DNA of 64,000 nucleotides. It comes from a virus. Each line of letters opens with the position of its first letter. Positions within the stretch are counted from its first letter, which is position 1. The translations under genes and the position numbers were made by a program. This document shows, piece after piece, positions 42,901 to 49,782 of the stretch. The stretch covers positions 58,970-122,969 of the IMG/VR virus record IMGVR_UViG_3300045538_000426; one strand, given 5' to 3'. Under the pieces are notes generated by a model that did no database searches, was not told the origin of the DNA, and saw only the letters and a list, made by a program, of their open reading frames with translations.

Positions 42901-44006
42901 TAAAGCCTTTTAGAAAGTCTGGTGCAGCCACTCCATCTGGTGCAGGCACTACAACTCGTGGAAATGGAGGCCCGATTGTGGCCGGAAACGCTACGAATTG
43001 CTTTGTTTATCCAAGTGACACTGTTTTTGCGTGGTATCGTGACGGTGTCAGCGTTGGAGCGGATATAAATGCTTTCGGAGAAACCACACCGAAACTTACT
43101 TTATATAACGTCCAAACTGCTGATCAGGGGAGTTATATATGTAGCGCAAGTAACGCCAATGGAAGCGCAGCGAGTGATGTGGTGACACTCACCGTTAGCG
43201 CCACCAACACTCATCACAACAGTAGCCCTTCACAGTTATACATATACGATGATGAAACCTACACTCTGTTGAGAGATGACGATACAAACATTTCTACCCG
43301 AGGATCGTCGATGGGGGCGACTACTTACGATAACATCAACATGAATTTCGGTGCGGGTTTTATAAGAATAGATTACGGTTGGAGGAGTCCGACGTTCGGA
43401 CCTACTACGGTATTCTCCCCAACTCAGACTACCATCACTGCTCCGTGCCCGGACGGCGTAACGATACCGATGACCAACACCTTTACTACGGCTACGAAGG
43501 TCTTAACCGGATCCACAATTTCAGAAAATCAGAATTGGTATTATCAGTGGATAGGAGCCAGCGGGGTCGCTGCGATTGACTGTGTAAATGGCAACGGCCC
43601 GTATTCATTACCTTATATATGGCCGTTTTCCACATCCATCCTCGATCTTACGGCCCACGCTGGTAGTCAAATTCTGACCGATTCTGGGTCTGTGGGCGGA
43701 CAGACTCTCTACACTGTCAGTGTGATGCCGAAGAACAGTCCTGGTATATCCTCTCAACCAGCAACTTCTCAGAGCGCAGTCGTTGGCGATTCCGTTAGTA
43801 TGACGGTATCAGTCGTTGAAGGTGATTATGTGAGATGGTATAAAAATGGAGTGTTACAACCAGCTGAAACTTCTACTACTTACACAATCCCTGCGGTTTC
43901 ATTATCCGACAGCGGATCTTATTATTGCAAAGTTGCAAACAAATCCACCTTTAGTTACAAGGTTATGAATTCCAGTAGTTCCCGTTTAGATGTTGCTCCT
44001 GCCTAA
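39960..44006 (+). CDS. Giant tail fibre with short repeats and Ig-like domains
   Basis: 1348 aa. The N-terminal ~50 residues match the other fibre N-termini (KISNLSTVWTSSLTEHDGIK). Residues ~70-690 are low-complexity repeats of ASYALNAPN..TGSSHNITSSW and ASYAPGSPSVS type, predicted to form a long thin beta shaft. From ~700 onward at least three or four Ig-like domains appear, with W and YxC pairs (SGYYTCNV, GSYACEVSN, GSYICSASN, GSYYCKVAN). Such domains usually decorate phage tips and bind host glycans. It lacks the GLVGWK tip of the other fibres. Confidence 0.85.
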   Translation: MANVKISNLSTVWTSSLTEHDGIKLTVTDTASSGSSKLINLLIGTTSKFSVGKDSVVTADSFVGQFTGPLSGTASYSNSASYALNAPNLATGSSHNITSSWSSRAVTASYVGIQSTSSYSDNSKTSSYALNAPNFSTGSSHNITSSWSLTASHSNTASYALNAPNLATGSSYNITSSWASNASTASYVSTQSTSSYSDNSKTSSYALNAPNFSTGSSHNITSSWATRSVSSSHSTNSDISITASYVTSSNVFGTVSSASYALNAPNFSTGSSHNITSSWSAMASTASYVSVQNSASYSVTSSYALNAPNLTTGSSYNITSSWSANASTASYVSSSAVFGTVTSASYALNAPNLSTGSSHSITSSWSTNSVSSSAAVSSSAALYSVSSSYSTTSGTSNTSSYVSSSAVFGTVTSASHSLTSSFALNSSNGGTVLGSGSIYNITASWSSNSSTASYASTSVSASYAPGSPSVSASYATSAATSISASYAPGSPTLSSSYASTSVSASYASQALSASYAPGSPSISSSYALSASYAPGSPSVSASYALTSSFSLNGVGAGTTLGSGSTYNITSSWSTNSISSSYALTSTSASYAPGSPSVSASYALSASYAPGSPSVSASYALSASYAPGSPSVSASYALSASYAISSSHSITSSFSISASHALSASYAISSSHSITSSFSISASHALSSSRTITASYADRYAPLWPSSVQITGSGFTEQSGINYIATSASFTLIASALGDTPMYYNWYINSSSLLQSGSANSYNVTESVKNIHSGYYTCNVTNSFGTSTSANFTITVLDPVVITSETPPSATPTINSVVTFAVTATGDQLSYIWRRTSNSSYLVNGTPNIFTTGTTTPTMTLQALASVPPNGMEGSYACEVSNIVSEASSSEMPIYTSAPTILTNPSSINSSGFAALTATGSAISYSWEYGGIAVTGQTAATLDLTTAVNDGYFTQTMIDQGLNLRARVYNQVGSVYGNNIQIKPFRKSGAATPSGAGTTTRGNGGPIVAGNATNCFVYPSDTVFAWYRDGVSVGADINAFGETTPKLTLYNVQTADQGSYICSASNANGSAASDVVTLTVSATNTHHNSSPSQLYIYDDETYTLLRDDDTNISTRGSSMGATTYDNINMNFGAGFIRIDYGWRSPTFGPTTVFSPTQTTITAPCPDGVTIPMTNTFTTATKVLTGSTISENQNWYYQWIGASGVAAIDCVNGNGPYSLPYIWPFSTSILDLTAHAGSQILTDSGSVGGQTLYTVSVMPKNSPGISSQPATSQSAVVGDSVSMTVSVVEGDYVRWYKNGVLQPAETSTTYTIPAVSLSDSGSYYCKVANKSTFSYKVMNSSSSRLDVAPA
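41865..42008 (+). repeat. Perfect 72-bp tandem duplication in fibre gene
   Basis: Two identical 72-bp units starting GCACTTTCGGCTAGCTACGC at 41865 and 41937 encode a 24-residue block (ALSASYAISSSH then SITSSFSISASH). The lack of any difference means a recent duplication, consistent with length variation of the fibre shaft. Confidence 0.9.
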
Positions 44007-44026
44007 TTCTTGACTATATATTAGTT

Positions 44027-44185
44027 ATGAAACAACAAATTGGAATAGTCACATTGAAGCCCATCGGTGGGCTCGTCACAAACAATCCCGCCACTACCGT
44101 TCAAGAGCAGATAGAGGCAACGAAAAGAGTTGAAGCTGCTAGACAGGCTGAACTTCTACGTCAATCTTCCAAGAAGGTAAAGTAA
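44027..44185 (+). CDS. Hypothetical protein, 52 aa
   Basis: Starts MKQQIGIVTLKPIGG and ends in an Arg/Glu/Lys-rich helix. Its stop is immediately followed by the ATG of the 2H phosphoesterase, so the two are co-transcribed. Unknown. Confidence 0.55.
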   Translation: MKQQIGIVTLKPIGGLVTNNPATTVQEQIEATKRVEAARQAELLRQSSKKVK

Positions 44186-44692
44186 ATGATAAATGGTGAA
44201 TCATATGGCTGTCTGATGTGTTATATTTCCCGAGACACGGTACCAAAACTAATCAGCGTCGGAAAGAAACTGGTGAAAGATTCTCAACTTTACACCGAAC
44301 CGAATGAGGATTACGGTAGAGAAACCGATCCCCATGTGACTATAAAATACGGATTTACACCTGACCTGACCGACGATGAAGTGAAGAAAATGCTGTCCGG
44401 TGTCAAGAAATTTTCAGTCACCGTGTCTGGCATCTCCACCTTCTCACCGGAGAAATTTGATGTTGTGAAATTTGACGTCGTCCCGAACGGACAGTTGCTC
44501 GATCTCCGAAAACTGGCGGACAAGTTTCCAAATAAAGATAGTCACCCGAACTACCATCCGCACATCACAATTGCGTATGTAAAAAAAGGGTCTTTCCCAA
44601 ACAAAGTCGAGGGAAAGAACTTTACTTTCCTTATAGATAAGATGGTTTATTCGACGAAATCGAACGTTAAAACCGACTATAACCTCCAGTAA
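44186..44692 (+). CDS. 2H phosphoesterase (2'-5' RNA ligase-like)
   Basis: 168 aa with the two HxT motifs of the 2H superfamily: PHVTIKYG near residue 50 and PHITIAYV near residue 125. The family opens cyclic phosphodiesters or 2'-5' bonds. Phage members include anti-CBASS Acb1 enzymes that destroy cyclic oligonucleotide signals. The sequence alone does not separate an anti-defence from an RNA-repair role. Confidence 0.82.
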   Translation: MINGESYGCLMCYISRDTVPKLISVGKKLVKDSQLYTEPNEDYGRETDPHVTIKYGFTPDLTDDEVKKMLSGVKKFSVTVSGISTFSPEKFDVVKFDVVPNGQLLDLRKLADKFPNKDSHPNYHPHITIAYVKKGSFPNKVEGKNFTFLIDKMVYSTKSNVKTDYNLQ

Positions 44693-44730
44693 AGTCTGTC
44701 TAATTCATTATCTCACAACGAGATAAAAAC

Positions 44731-44758
44731 TTTACTGTAGCGCAAACTCGGTTATACT
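44731..44758 (+). promoter_or_regulatory. Sigma70-like promoter
   Basis: TTTACT, 16 bp, TATACT, ending 8 nt before ATG 44767. Confidence 0.55.
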
Positions 44759-44766
44759 TATTGAAG

Positions 44767-45315
44767 ATGACTGATGAGACTGTATTTTTCGTAGAAACAG
44801 GAAATTGGAGAGCCAGAGTAATCCTTCCCGTAAAACTCTCCTCTGTGAGCAACTATGATTATATAGAATCAGCTACCCGTGCAATAGAATGTGTATTCGA
44901 TGATAGGAAAGACATTGGGAAGACTTTCGAAATGGTGCATCTATATGACCAGAATAGAAAAGATTATTTTGATGCCGAGTATTCTGGTAACTTAAGCGAT
45001 ATACCAGACCCACTGTTCGGTATGCTTACGGCCTGTTTTTTGGAAAAGGATAAAAACTCCGAAGAGAATTGGTGGTACTTCCTTAGCAGCAAAATTTTTG
45101 CCAATGCGGGGCAACACCGTAACGCATCACTAGCTGAATCGGTTGAGAAAAATTACGAAGCGGAAGTTTCCGAGTTCAAATCCAGAGAAAATGAACTCGT
45201 AGAGTTGGATAAAAAAGGAAAGCTTGGGAAGAAATTAGAAGGCGACCGCAAGAATTACAAAGCTTCGAAGAAAAAGAAGAAATCCCCGCCTAAAAAAGAC
45301 CCGCCTGAAAAATGA
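44767..45315 (+). CDS. Hypothetical protein with basic tail, 182 aa
   Basis: N-terminal alpha/beta domain (FFVETGNWRARVILP) and a C-terminal tail very rich in Lys and Pro (KKKKSPPKKDPPEK), likely to bind nucleic acid. It overlaps the next gene by 4 nt. Family unknown. Confidence 0.6.
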   Translation: MTDETVFFVETGNWRARVILPVKLSSVSNYDYIESATRAIECVFDDRKDIGKTFEMVHLYDQNRKDYFDAEYSGNLSDIPDPLFGMLTACFLEKDKNSEENWWYFLSSKIFANAGQHRNASLAESVEKNYEAEVSEFKSRENELVELDKKGKLGKKLEGDRKNYKASKKKKKSPPKKDPPEK

Positions 45316-45605
45316 ACTTGATTATAAGTTGTGAACTGACCGCTCCTCCTAGCGAAGTGAGTGCTTTTAGAAGTCTCACGATGTACGCAACTATCTTCAA
45401 GAAAATGGATTGTCTCATTGAAGCTGATCCGGAAGAAATCGATTTTTATTATACTTGGTTGAAAAGAAATTATGCTCACGATTTCATTCGACAATTCGTT
45501 AGACGTAAAGAAGTAACCGGCGTGGAATTCAGATACGATAGCATCCAAAGAATAACTCACAACAATTTGAATGAGTTAATTCTTGCGGTAAATACGGTCA
45601 AGTAA
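45312..45605 (+). CDS. Hypothetical protein, 97 aa
   Basis: Mixed alpha/beta protein with an acidic centre (EADPEEIDFYYTWLKRNYA). Unknown. Middle gene of a three-gene unit. Confidence 0.55.
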   Translation: MNLIISCELTAPPSEVSAFRSLTMYATIFKKMDCLIEADPEEIDFYYTWLKRNYAHDFIRQFVRRKEVTGVEFRYDSIQRITHNNLNELILAVNTVK

Positions 45606-45607
45606 CG

Positions 45608-45826
45608 ATGGATTCTATGAAAATGAAACTACGACGTAAGGTAAAATTGTTTAATATCAAGGAAAGGGAAGATGGTGATTCGACGTTATGTCCTCTCTGT
45701 GATTCTAAGTTGAGTGGATGCCATATTGGTGTATTTTGTTCTGATGAAAAATGTCATTATGTAGATGGCGTCGCGTTTTTAAATGCCGAGGAACAACGAC
45801 GGTATAGTAAAAAAATTGACATTTGA
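45608..45826 (+). CDS. Zinc-ribbon protein, 72 aa
   Basis: CPLCDSKLSGCHIG ... FCSDEKCHY gives four or five Cys plus His in a zinc-ribbon arrangement. The N-terminus is basic (KLRRKVKLFNIK). Probably nucleic-acid binding. Last gene before the tRNA array. Confidence 0.6.
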   Translation: MDSMKMKLRRKVKLFNIKEREDGDSTLCPLCDSKLSGCHIGVFCSDEKCHYVDGVAFLNAEEQRRYSKKIDI

Positions 45827-45987
45827 TGTGATTTTTTGGCCGTTTTCAAAAATTGTTAATATGTATTGGATAATGAACGTAGAATCGTATATACCGTCAC
45901 TGTCTGTGTGGGCACCAGTTGCCCTCGGGAGTGCTGTATTATCAGCCCCTCTCGGGTAACTTTCTAACGGCATATCTTTACATGAAG

Positions 45988-46015
45988 ACCGTTGGAAAAA
46001 CTTCCAACGGTTTTT
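45988..46015 (+). terminator. Rho-independent terminator
   Basis: A 9-bp stem CCGTTGGAA/TTCCAACGG with a 4-nt loop is followed by five T. It separates the 44.8-45.8 kb genes from the tRNA array. Confidence 0.88.
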
Positions 46016-46044
46016 GACATTTTTGGCGTCAGTGAAGAAAGTAG

Positions 46045-46072
46045 TTGACGGATTTGAAAAGAAGTGTAAGAT
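46045..46072 (+). promoter_or_regulatory. Promoter of tRNA array
   Basis: TTGACG, 16 bp, TAAGAT, about 145 bp before the first tRNA. It is the only good promoter candidate between the terminator and the array. Confidence 0.65.
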
Positions 46073-46218
46073 AGTAACAGTTGAATTTGAAACAAGACGT
46101 TCGGTTGAAATTCCGAACCGTAGAGGCAGAGTCTAAAAGAGACAGAGCCGGTCGGGCTAGTCCCGGTCACCACACGATAGGTCAAGCGGCGTCGCTCACC
46201 GAATAGAAAAGAGCTTGT

Positions 46219-46292
46219 GCGGGTATGATGTAATGGTAGCCTATAACTTTGCCAAAGTTGATGCGAGGGTTCGATTCCCTCTACCCGCTCCA
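46219..46292 (+). tRNA. tRNA-Gly(GCC)
   Basis: 7-bp acceptor GCGGGTA/TACCCGC, anticodon loop TTGCCAA, T-loop TTCGATT, CCA encoded. First tRNA of the array. Confidence 0.9.
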
Positions 46293-46303
46293 GTAAATTT
46301 AAT

Positions 46304-46378
46304 GGGAGTATAGCTCAGAGGAAGAGCAGGTCCTTTACACGGACAAGGTCGGGATTTCAAAATTCTCTACTCCTACCA
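46304..46378 (+). tRNA. tRNA-Val(TAC)
   Basis: Acceptor GGGAGTA/TACTCCT with one wobble pair, anticodon loop TTTACAC, CCA encoded. The T-loop TTCAAAA is a variant. Confidence 0.82.
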
Positions 46379-46474
46379 TTTCAAAAAAAGTAAGGGTTCG
46401 ATTCCCCTGTTCGTCAATGGCCGCTAAATGAAAATAGCCAGTGTAGTTTATGGAGAACGTTTTTGAAATTAAAT

Positions 46475-46551
46475 GGCCTCGTCGTCTACGAATGGATATA
46501 GGATTCTGGATTCTCAATCCGGAGAACTCGGTTCGACTCCGAGCGGGGCTA
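46475..46551 (+). tRNA. tRNA-Glu(CTC)
   Basis: Acceptor GGCCTCG/CGGGGCT (wobbles), TCGTCTA D-arm typical of tRNA-Glu, anticodon loop TTCTCAA, T-arm CTCGG/CCGAG. CCA not encoded. Confidence 0.75.
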
Positions 46552-46859
46552 CAGTAGTTAAGGCAAAGTATCCTTTATAATCCTACGCCACACGTACTGT
46601 GGATATGGAAACTTGACAGCTGGAGAGAAAGCACCAATTTAAAAACACCGTCTCTGCATGGAGACGTGAGATATGCCACACACGGGCGATAGTAGTCGGT
46701 TTACGATATGAACAAAATTTTGACTGTAATGGTCACTATTCAAAAGCCGTATAAACTCCATCAATTTAAATCACGGAAGTTAGGGTTCGAGGTCCTTGGG
46801 TCTTCTTGTAGGGAAGACACTTAATGTAAACGGCAGCATAACGTGGTTTGAATATTTTT
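46552..46859 (+). other. Spacer with tRNA-like fragments
   Basis: Noncoding. It includes short hairpins and a T-arm-like AGGGTTCGAGGTCCT near 46780 without a matching 5' half. Probably a decayed tRNA or precursor spacer. Confidence 0.4.
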
Positions 46860-46934
46860 GGGGTGCTGGTGATAATGGTAGCACAGTAGCTTTGCAAGCT
46901 TCGGGTAAGGGTTCGATTCCCTTGCGCTCCACCA
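46860..46934 (+). tRNA. tRNA-Ala(TGC)
   Basis: Acceptor GGGGTGC/GCGCTCC, anticodon loop TTTGCAA, T-arm AAGGG/CCCTT with TTCGATT, CCA encoded. The anticodon stem has one mismatch. Confidence 0.8.
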
Positions 46935-46936
46935 AT

Positions 46937-47009
46937 CGGTTCGTAGGATAATGGTTATTCCGCCTGCTTTGGGAGCAGGATATTGTGAGTTCGAGTCTCA
47001 CCGAGCCGA
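46937..47009 (+). tRNA. tRNA-Pro(TGG)
   Basis: Acceptor CGGTTCG/CGAGCCG, anticodon stem CCTGC/GCAGG with loop TTTGGGA, T-loop TTCGAGT. CCA not encoded. Confidence 0.88.
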
Positions 47010-47033
47010 CCCGTGTTAGTAGTGTAAATAAAC

Positions 47034-47102
47034 AGTCATAGGTGTTTCGGTAGCATGCAAGTTCTGGAAACTTGGGGGATCCGTTCGACTCGGATATGGC
47101 TG
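47034..47102 (+). tRNA. tRNA, anticodon uncertain (TGG or CTG)
   Basis: Acceptor AGTCATA/TATGGCT and T-arm ATCCG/CGGAT are good. The 7-nt anticodon loop is TCTGGAA, which puts C at position 33. A one-base shift would give CTG (Gln). Short, 69 nt. Confidence 0.55.
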
Positions 47103-47171
47103 ACAGCGTAGCGCCGGGTTGGATATTGCTCCAGCGGTGATGTGTTAGTGTTAACACCCGGCGGTCACGTA

Positions 47172-47247
47172 TGCTCAGGTGATGTAACTGGAAAACATCC
47201 GGGTTTTAGAAGCCTGGTTTTGTGGGTTCAACTCCCACCTTGAGCAC
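47172..47247 (+). tRNA. tRNA with Leu anticodon TAG, short variable loop
   Basis: Acceptor TGCTCAG/TTGAGCA, anticodon stem CGGGT/GCCTG with loop TTTAGAA, T-arm GTGGG/CCCAC. The variable region is only ~5 nt, unlike bacterial tRNA-Leu. Its scaffold resembles the tRNA at 51897. Confidence 0.75.
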
Positions 47248-47269
47248 CTTAATTCAGCTGAATTTTAAT

Positions 47270-47347
47270 GGTCACGTAGCCCAATTGGCAGGAGGCAACA
47301 GTTTCAAAAACTGTACAGTGTCGGTTCAAATCCGACCGTGACCACCA
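47270..47347 (+). tRNA. tRNA with Leu anticodon CAA, short variable loop
   Basis: Acceptor GGTCACG/CGTGACC, anticodon stem ACAGT/ACTGT with loop TTCAAAA, T-arm GTCGG/CCGAC, CCA encoded. Near-copy of the scaffold at 49783. Confidence 0.82.
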
Positions 47348-47408
47348 CAGCCCAAAGGCCATTCTTCCTTCGTTTTATACGAATAGAATCTTTGGTGTGT
47401 TTCAAAAT

Positions 47409-47481
47409 GCGGATGTAGCTCAATTGGCAGAGCGCTTGCCTTCCAAGCAGGCTGTTGTGGGTTCAACTCCCATCATCCGCT
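47409..47481 (+). tRNA. tRNA-Gly(TCC)
   Basis: Acceptor GCGGATG/CATCCGC, anticodon loop CTTCCAA, T-arm GTGGG/CCCAT with TTCAACT. CCA not encoded. Confidence 0.9.
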
Positions 47482-47492
47482 CAGATAAATTT

Positions 47493-47583
47493 GGTCGATG
47501 TTCCCTATGGCCGTCTGTAAAACGGTTGCATAATAATAAATAGGGCGGACATGCGAGAGGTTCGACTCCTTCATTGACCACCA
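47493..47583 (+). tRNA. Aberrant tRNA-Tyr(GTA)-like
   Basis: Acceptor GGTCGAT/ATTGACC plus CCA and a T-arm are present, and CCGT-CTGTAAA-ACGG is a Tyr anticodon arm. However, it follows the acceptor after only ~11 nt, and a D-arm-like GCATAATAATAAATAG comes after it. The same arrangement is seen at 53559. A normal tRNA-Tyr is at 52145. Confidence 0.55.
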
Positions 47584-47679
47584 AACATCACGCTCACCCT
47601 GTATTACACAGCCTATAGCTAGGGCCATATAATGGTGTATTAACCGATTGGATCGGACGTGCCTCTGATGTCTTTGATT

Positions 47680-47763
47680 GCGGAGACAAGCCGTGGGATG
47701 CTAACTGCGCTCATAACGCAGGCGACGAAAGTCTCTATGGACGGTTCGACTCCGTCCTCCGCT
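47680..47763 (+). tRNA. tRNA with CAT anticodon and long variable arm
   Basis: Acceptor GCGGAG/CTCCGC, anticodon stem CTGCG/CGCAG with loop CTCATAA, T-arm GGACGG with TTCGACT. A ~17-nt variable arm containing GAC-GAAA-GTC is unusual for Met or Ile2. Confidence 0.7.
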
Positions 47764-47931
47764 ACATTTTAAACAGGCCAGCGTTTCGGGCTAGCCTGGT
47801 GAAACGAGATAGATTTCTGGAGTAGGGCACGAAACAGAAGAACATCGGTGAAATCCTCGGGAAACCATTTCTTGACTCTTACGGAGATTGATGTAAGATG
47901 TTCAATGTCGGTTGTGAGAGACTCTTTAATT

Positions 47932-48022
47932 GGTTCCATGATGTAATGGTAACATGGCAGACTTATAATCTGTATATGCTCTAGATTGGAGCGCTATCTC
48001 GGTTCGACTCCGGGTGGAACCA
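47932..48022 (+). tRNA. tRNA with TAT anticodon and long variable arm
   Basis: Acceptor GGTTCCA/TGGAACC, anticodon stem GCAGA/TCTGT with loop CTTATAA (Ile), T-arm CTCGG/CCGGG. The ~24-nt variable arm (GCTC...GAGC) is atypical for Ile. Its 3' part overlaps the antisense end of the HNH gene. Confidence 0.7.
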
Positions 48023-48488
48023 CCTTCGAATGATTTGTGACTTTTAGACACATTTCAATAAACTCTTGGGGAGTCATATTAAATTTGGATTGATTGACTA
48101 TTCTTTTGGTTATTGCCAAGTTAGAGAGAGAACTTTCTCCTCCCCTAGAAGCAGGTAGAATATGGTCAAGACTAAAATCATCCTTATCCAATAGATTGAT
48201 TGGTTCTCCAGTCAAATAACATTTTGGCGATGGTCCCAATTTCTTCTTTAAATCCAAAAGAGAGAAATCTACAACTACATTTTTTCGACTTGACCGTAGA
48301 AATTCTTTCCGTTTATAAAACAGAGGATCCGTGGTCTGTTTCTTTTTTGTATATTTATCTTGATTCCTCTTCCTATTTGGATTAAGGTTGTAGTGAACGG
48401 TCCACTCAGAACAACCTAATGTTCTCGCTATTTGTTTATATGTTTTTCCCGACGAGTGAAGTTCTTTAATTTGAGATTGATAATTCAT
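47994..48488 (-). CDS. HNH homing endonuclease inside tRNA array
   Basis: 164 aa from MNYQSQIKELH. The N-terminal resolvase-like HTH (SSGKTYKQIARTLGCSEWTVHYNL) binds DNA. The HNH core is CYLTGEPINLLDKDDFSLDH with ILPASRGG and NLAITKRIVNQSK. It is antisense to the array, and its last ~10 codons lie over the T-arm and acceptor of the TAT tRNA. It is probably a mobile endonuclease that inserted next to a tRNA target. Confidence 0.85.
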   Translation of the reverse strand: MNYQSQIKELHSSGKTYKQIARTLGCSEWTVHYNLNPNRKRNQDKYTKKKQTTDPLFYKRKEFLRSSRKNVVVDFSLLDLKKKLGPSPKCYLTGEPINLLDKDDFSLDHILPASRGGESSLSNLAITKRIVNQSKFNMTPQEFIEMCLKVTNHSKVVPPGVEPR

Positions 48489-48558
48489 GATGTAAATTAC
48501 TTGTTGTAATATACATATCAAAAATAATAGAAATAGTTAGATATTTCGATAATAAAAT

Positions 48559-48640
48559 GGCCCTGTGACCTAATTGCGAATTGGCACAGCATACAGACTT
48601 AAAATCTGGAGTTTTACGAGTTCGAGTCTCGTCAGGGCTA
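48559..48640 (+). tRNA. tRNA with Leu anticodon TAA, short variable loop
   Basis: Acceptor GGCCCTG/CAGGGCT, anticodon arm CAGA-CTTAAAA-TCTG, T-arm ACGAG/CTCGT with TTCGAGT. Variable region about 5-7 nt. Confidence 0.78.
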
Positions 48641-49042
48641 CCGTTTTCTTATGCCTGTTATGCAGTGAGTTCGATTCTCATACATTCCATAGATGGGATG
48701 GCTGGTGCAGAAATGCTTTGGTTACGTGTTAGATCAACATAATCGGTTCAATTCCGATAATAGGTTCAGTTGAGTGTATATGACATAATGAATAACGTTT
48801 ATTTGTGTCAAAATGTGGAATAGATTGGGCACGAAACTTCGAATTGAGCTGACCAATCACACTTGACTTTTAGAATCTACGTTGGGCCGCACGGTTTTGG
48901 TTCCGATGTAAGCAGAGGCCGCGGGTGGTGTCCTCGGATGGGTTTAAGTCCCAGACCACCAAATTTAGAATTTCTAAACGAAATATACGATTCGCTGTGT
49001 AGGCTGAATTGTTCGTGTAGAAAAAACACAAAAAAAAAACAT
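48641..49042 (+). other. Spacer with orphan T-arm-like segments
   Basis: Noncoding. T-arm-like sequences GTGAGTTCGATTCTCAT near 48672 and ATCGGTTCAATTCCGAT near 48745 have no clear 5' partners. Near 48923-48960, GGTGGTG...GACCACCA folds as an acceptor plus T-arm minihelix. These look like decayed or very unusual tRNAs. Confidence 0.4.
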
Positions 49043-49420
49043 ATGAATACATTAGTAAAATACAACGGCGTAACCTCAGACTTGTCAGACATCGTGGATA
49101 GATTTCACGATTGTTTTTGGTCAGATCCTGTGTTTCAACTAAATAGAAACTGGAGACCAACCGATGTATCGGAGACGGACAAATCTGTGGTTGTTGAGGT
49201 GGAACTCCCCCGCTTTAAACGAGAAGATGTAAAGGTGGAAGTTTCCAGCGGAAAATTGTCAATCATAGCAAAAAATCAAAAATCCTCCTACCTAAGAGAA
49301 TTTAGTTATACTGGGTTGGATCTTGACTTAGCTGACGTAAAGCTTCAAGACGGTGTTCTAAGAATTGAAATCCCAAAGATTTCTTCCGAGAAGACCAAGA
49401 AATATCTTGAAGTCAAATAA
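49043..49420 (+). CDS. Small heat shock protein, Hsp20 family
   Basis: 125 aa. The alpha-crystallin domain runs from RNWRPTDVSETDKSVVVEV through LPRFKREDVKVEVSSGKLSI to GVLRIEIPKI, the I/V-x-I/V C-terminal region. The N-terminal arm is short. The start is at MNTLVKYNG after an A-rich leader. An upstream extension would run into tRNA-like RNA. Phage Hsp20 (as in cyanophages) may aid capsid or tail assembly. It sits alone among tRNAs. Confidence 0.9.
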   Translation: MNTLVKYNGVTSDLSDIVDRFHDCFWSDPVFQLNRNWRPTDVSETDKSVVVEVELPRFKREDVKVEVSSGKLSIIAKNQKSSYLREFSYTGLDLDLADVKLQDGVLRIEIPKISSEKTKKYLEVK

Positions 49421-49426
49421 CAATAT

Positions 49427-49445
49427 GGACCGGTCTTTCCGGTCC
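49427..49445 (+). terminator. Hairpin after hsp20
   Basis: 7-bp GGACCGG/CCGGTCC stem with 5-nt loop, without a T run, directly before tRNA-Val(GAC). It may be a processing or 3'-stabilising hairpin rather than a terminator. Confidence 0.5.
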
Positions 49446-49449
49446 TAAT

Positions 49450-49524
49450 GGGAATGTAACTCAACGGTAGAGTGTTGCGGTGACAACGCAAAAGTAGTTG
49501 GTTCGACTCCAACCATTCCCACCA
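49450..49524 (+). tRNA. tRNA-Val(GAC)
   Basis: Acceptor GGGAATG/CATTCCC, anticodon arm TTGCG-GTGACAA-CGCAA, T-arm GTTGG/CCAAC, CCA encoded. Confidence 0.88.
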
Positions 49525-49611
49525 GATTGAAGAAAATGGTGCTAGATTTGAGAGGTAAACGTAACCCGCTCTTCCCCGATAGGGAAAAATTTCAAATCAC
49601 TTCAACATTTT

Positions 49612-49772
49612 GTAGATGTAGCGGTGGAGAAGTGCCACTAGAACATGAGTAGTTCGTAAATAGGTGTGTGATGTTCCCGACAGTGGGGAAAAACGGAAAC
49701 GGCCGTAACAACGGTGTAGCCGCCCGCGATAGTCAAAAATACGCCATGGAGGTTCAATCCTTCCCATCTACA
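49612..49772 (+). tRNA. Possible tRNA gene with large insertion
   Basis: A 7-bp acceptor GTAGATG/CATCTAC and a T-arm GGAGG-TTCAATC-CTTCC lie 161 nt apart, about 75 nt more than a tRNA needs. The interior holds hairpins (TTCCCGACAGTGGGGAA, CGGAAACGGCCG) and no obvious anticodon arm. It could be an intron-bearing or disrupted tRNA. Confidence 0.4.
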
Positions 49773-49782
49773 ATCCCTTTAT

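Larger units (their letters stand above)
45827..46218 (+). other. Noncoding leader before tRNA array
   Basis: No reading frame of note. It contains a terminator (45988-46015), a promoter (46045-46072) and, at ~46100-46200, several short hairpins (for example GTTCGG/CCGAAC and CCGG..CGGG/CCCGG) that probably belong to the 5' end of the tRNA precursor. Confidence 0.6.

Noticed and set aside
47584-47679. Additional tRNA in the spacer before the CAT tRNA
   Set aside because: Hairpins occur but neither a T-arm nor a complementary acceptor pair could be found.
48838-48965. tmRNA candidate
   Set aside because: There is an acceptor/T-arm-like minihelix but no tag reading frame, and the flanks are too short.
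48863-49042. N-terminal extension of Hsp20 into upstream sequence
   Set aside because: The extension crosses a tRNA-like minihelix and an A-rich leader and has no Hsp20 similarity.
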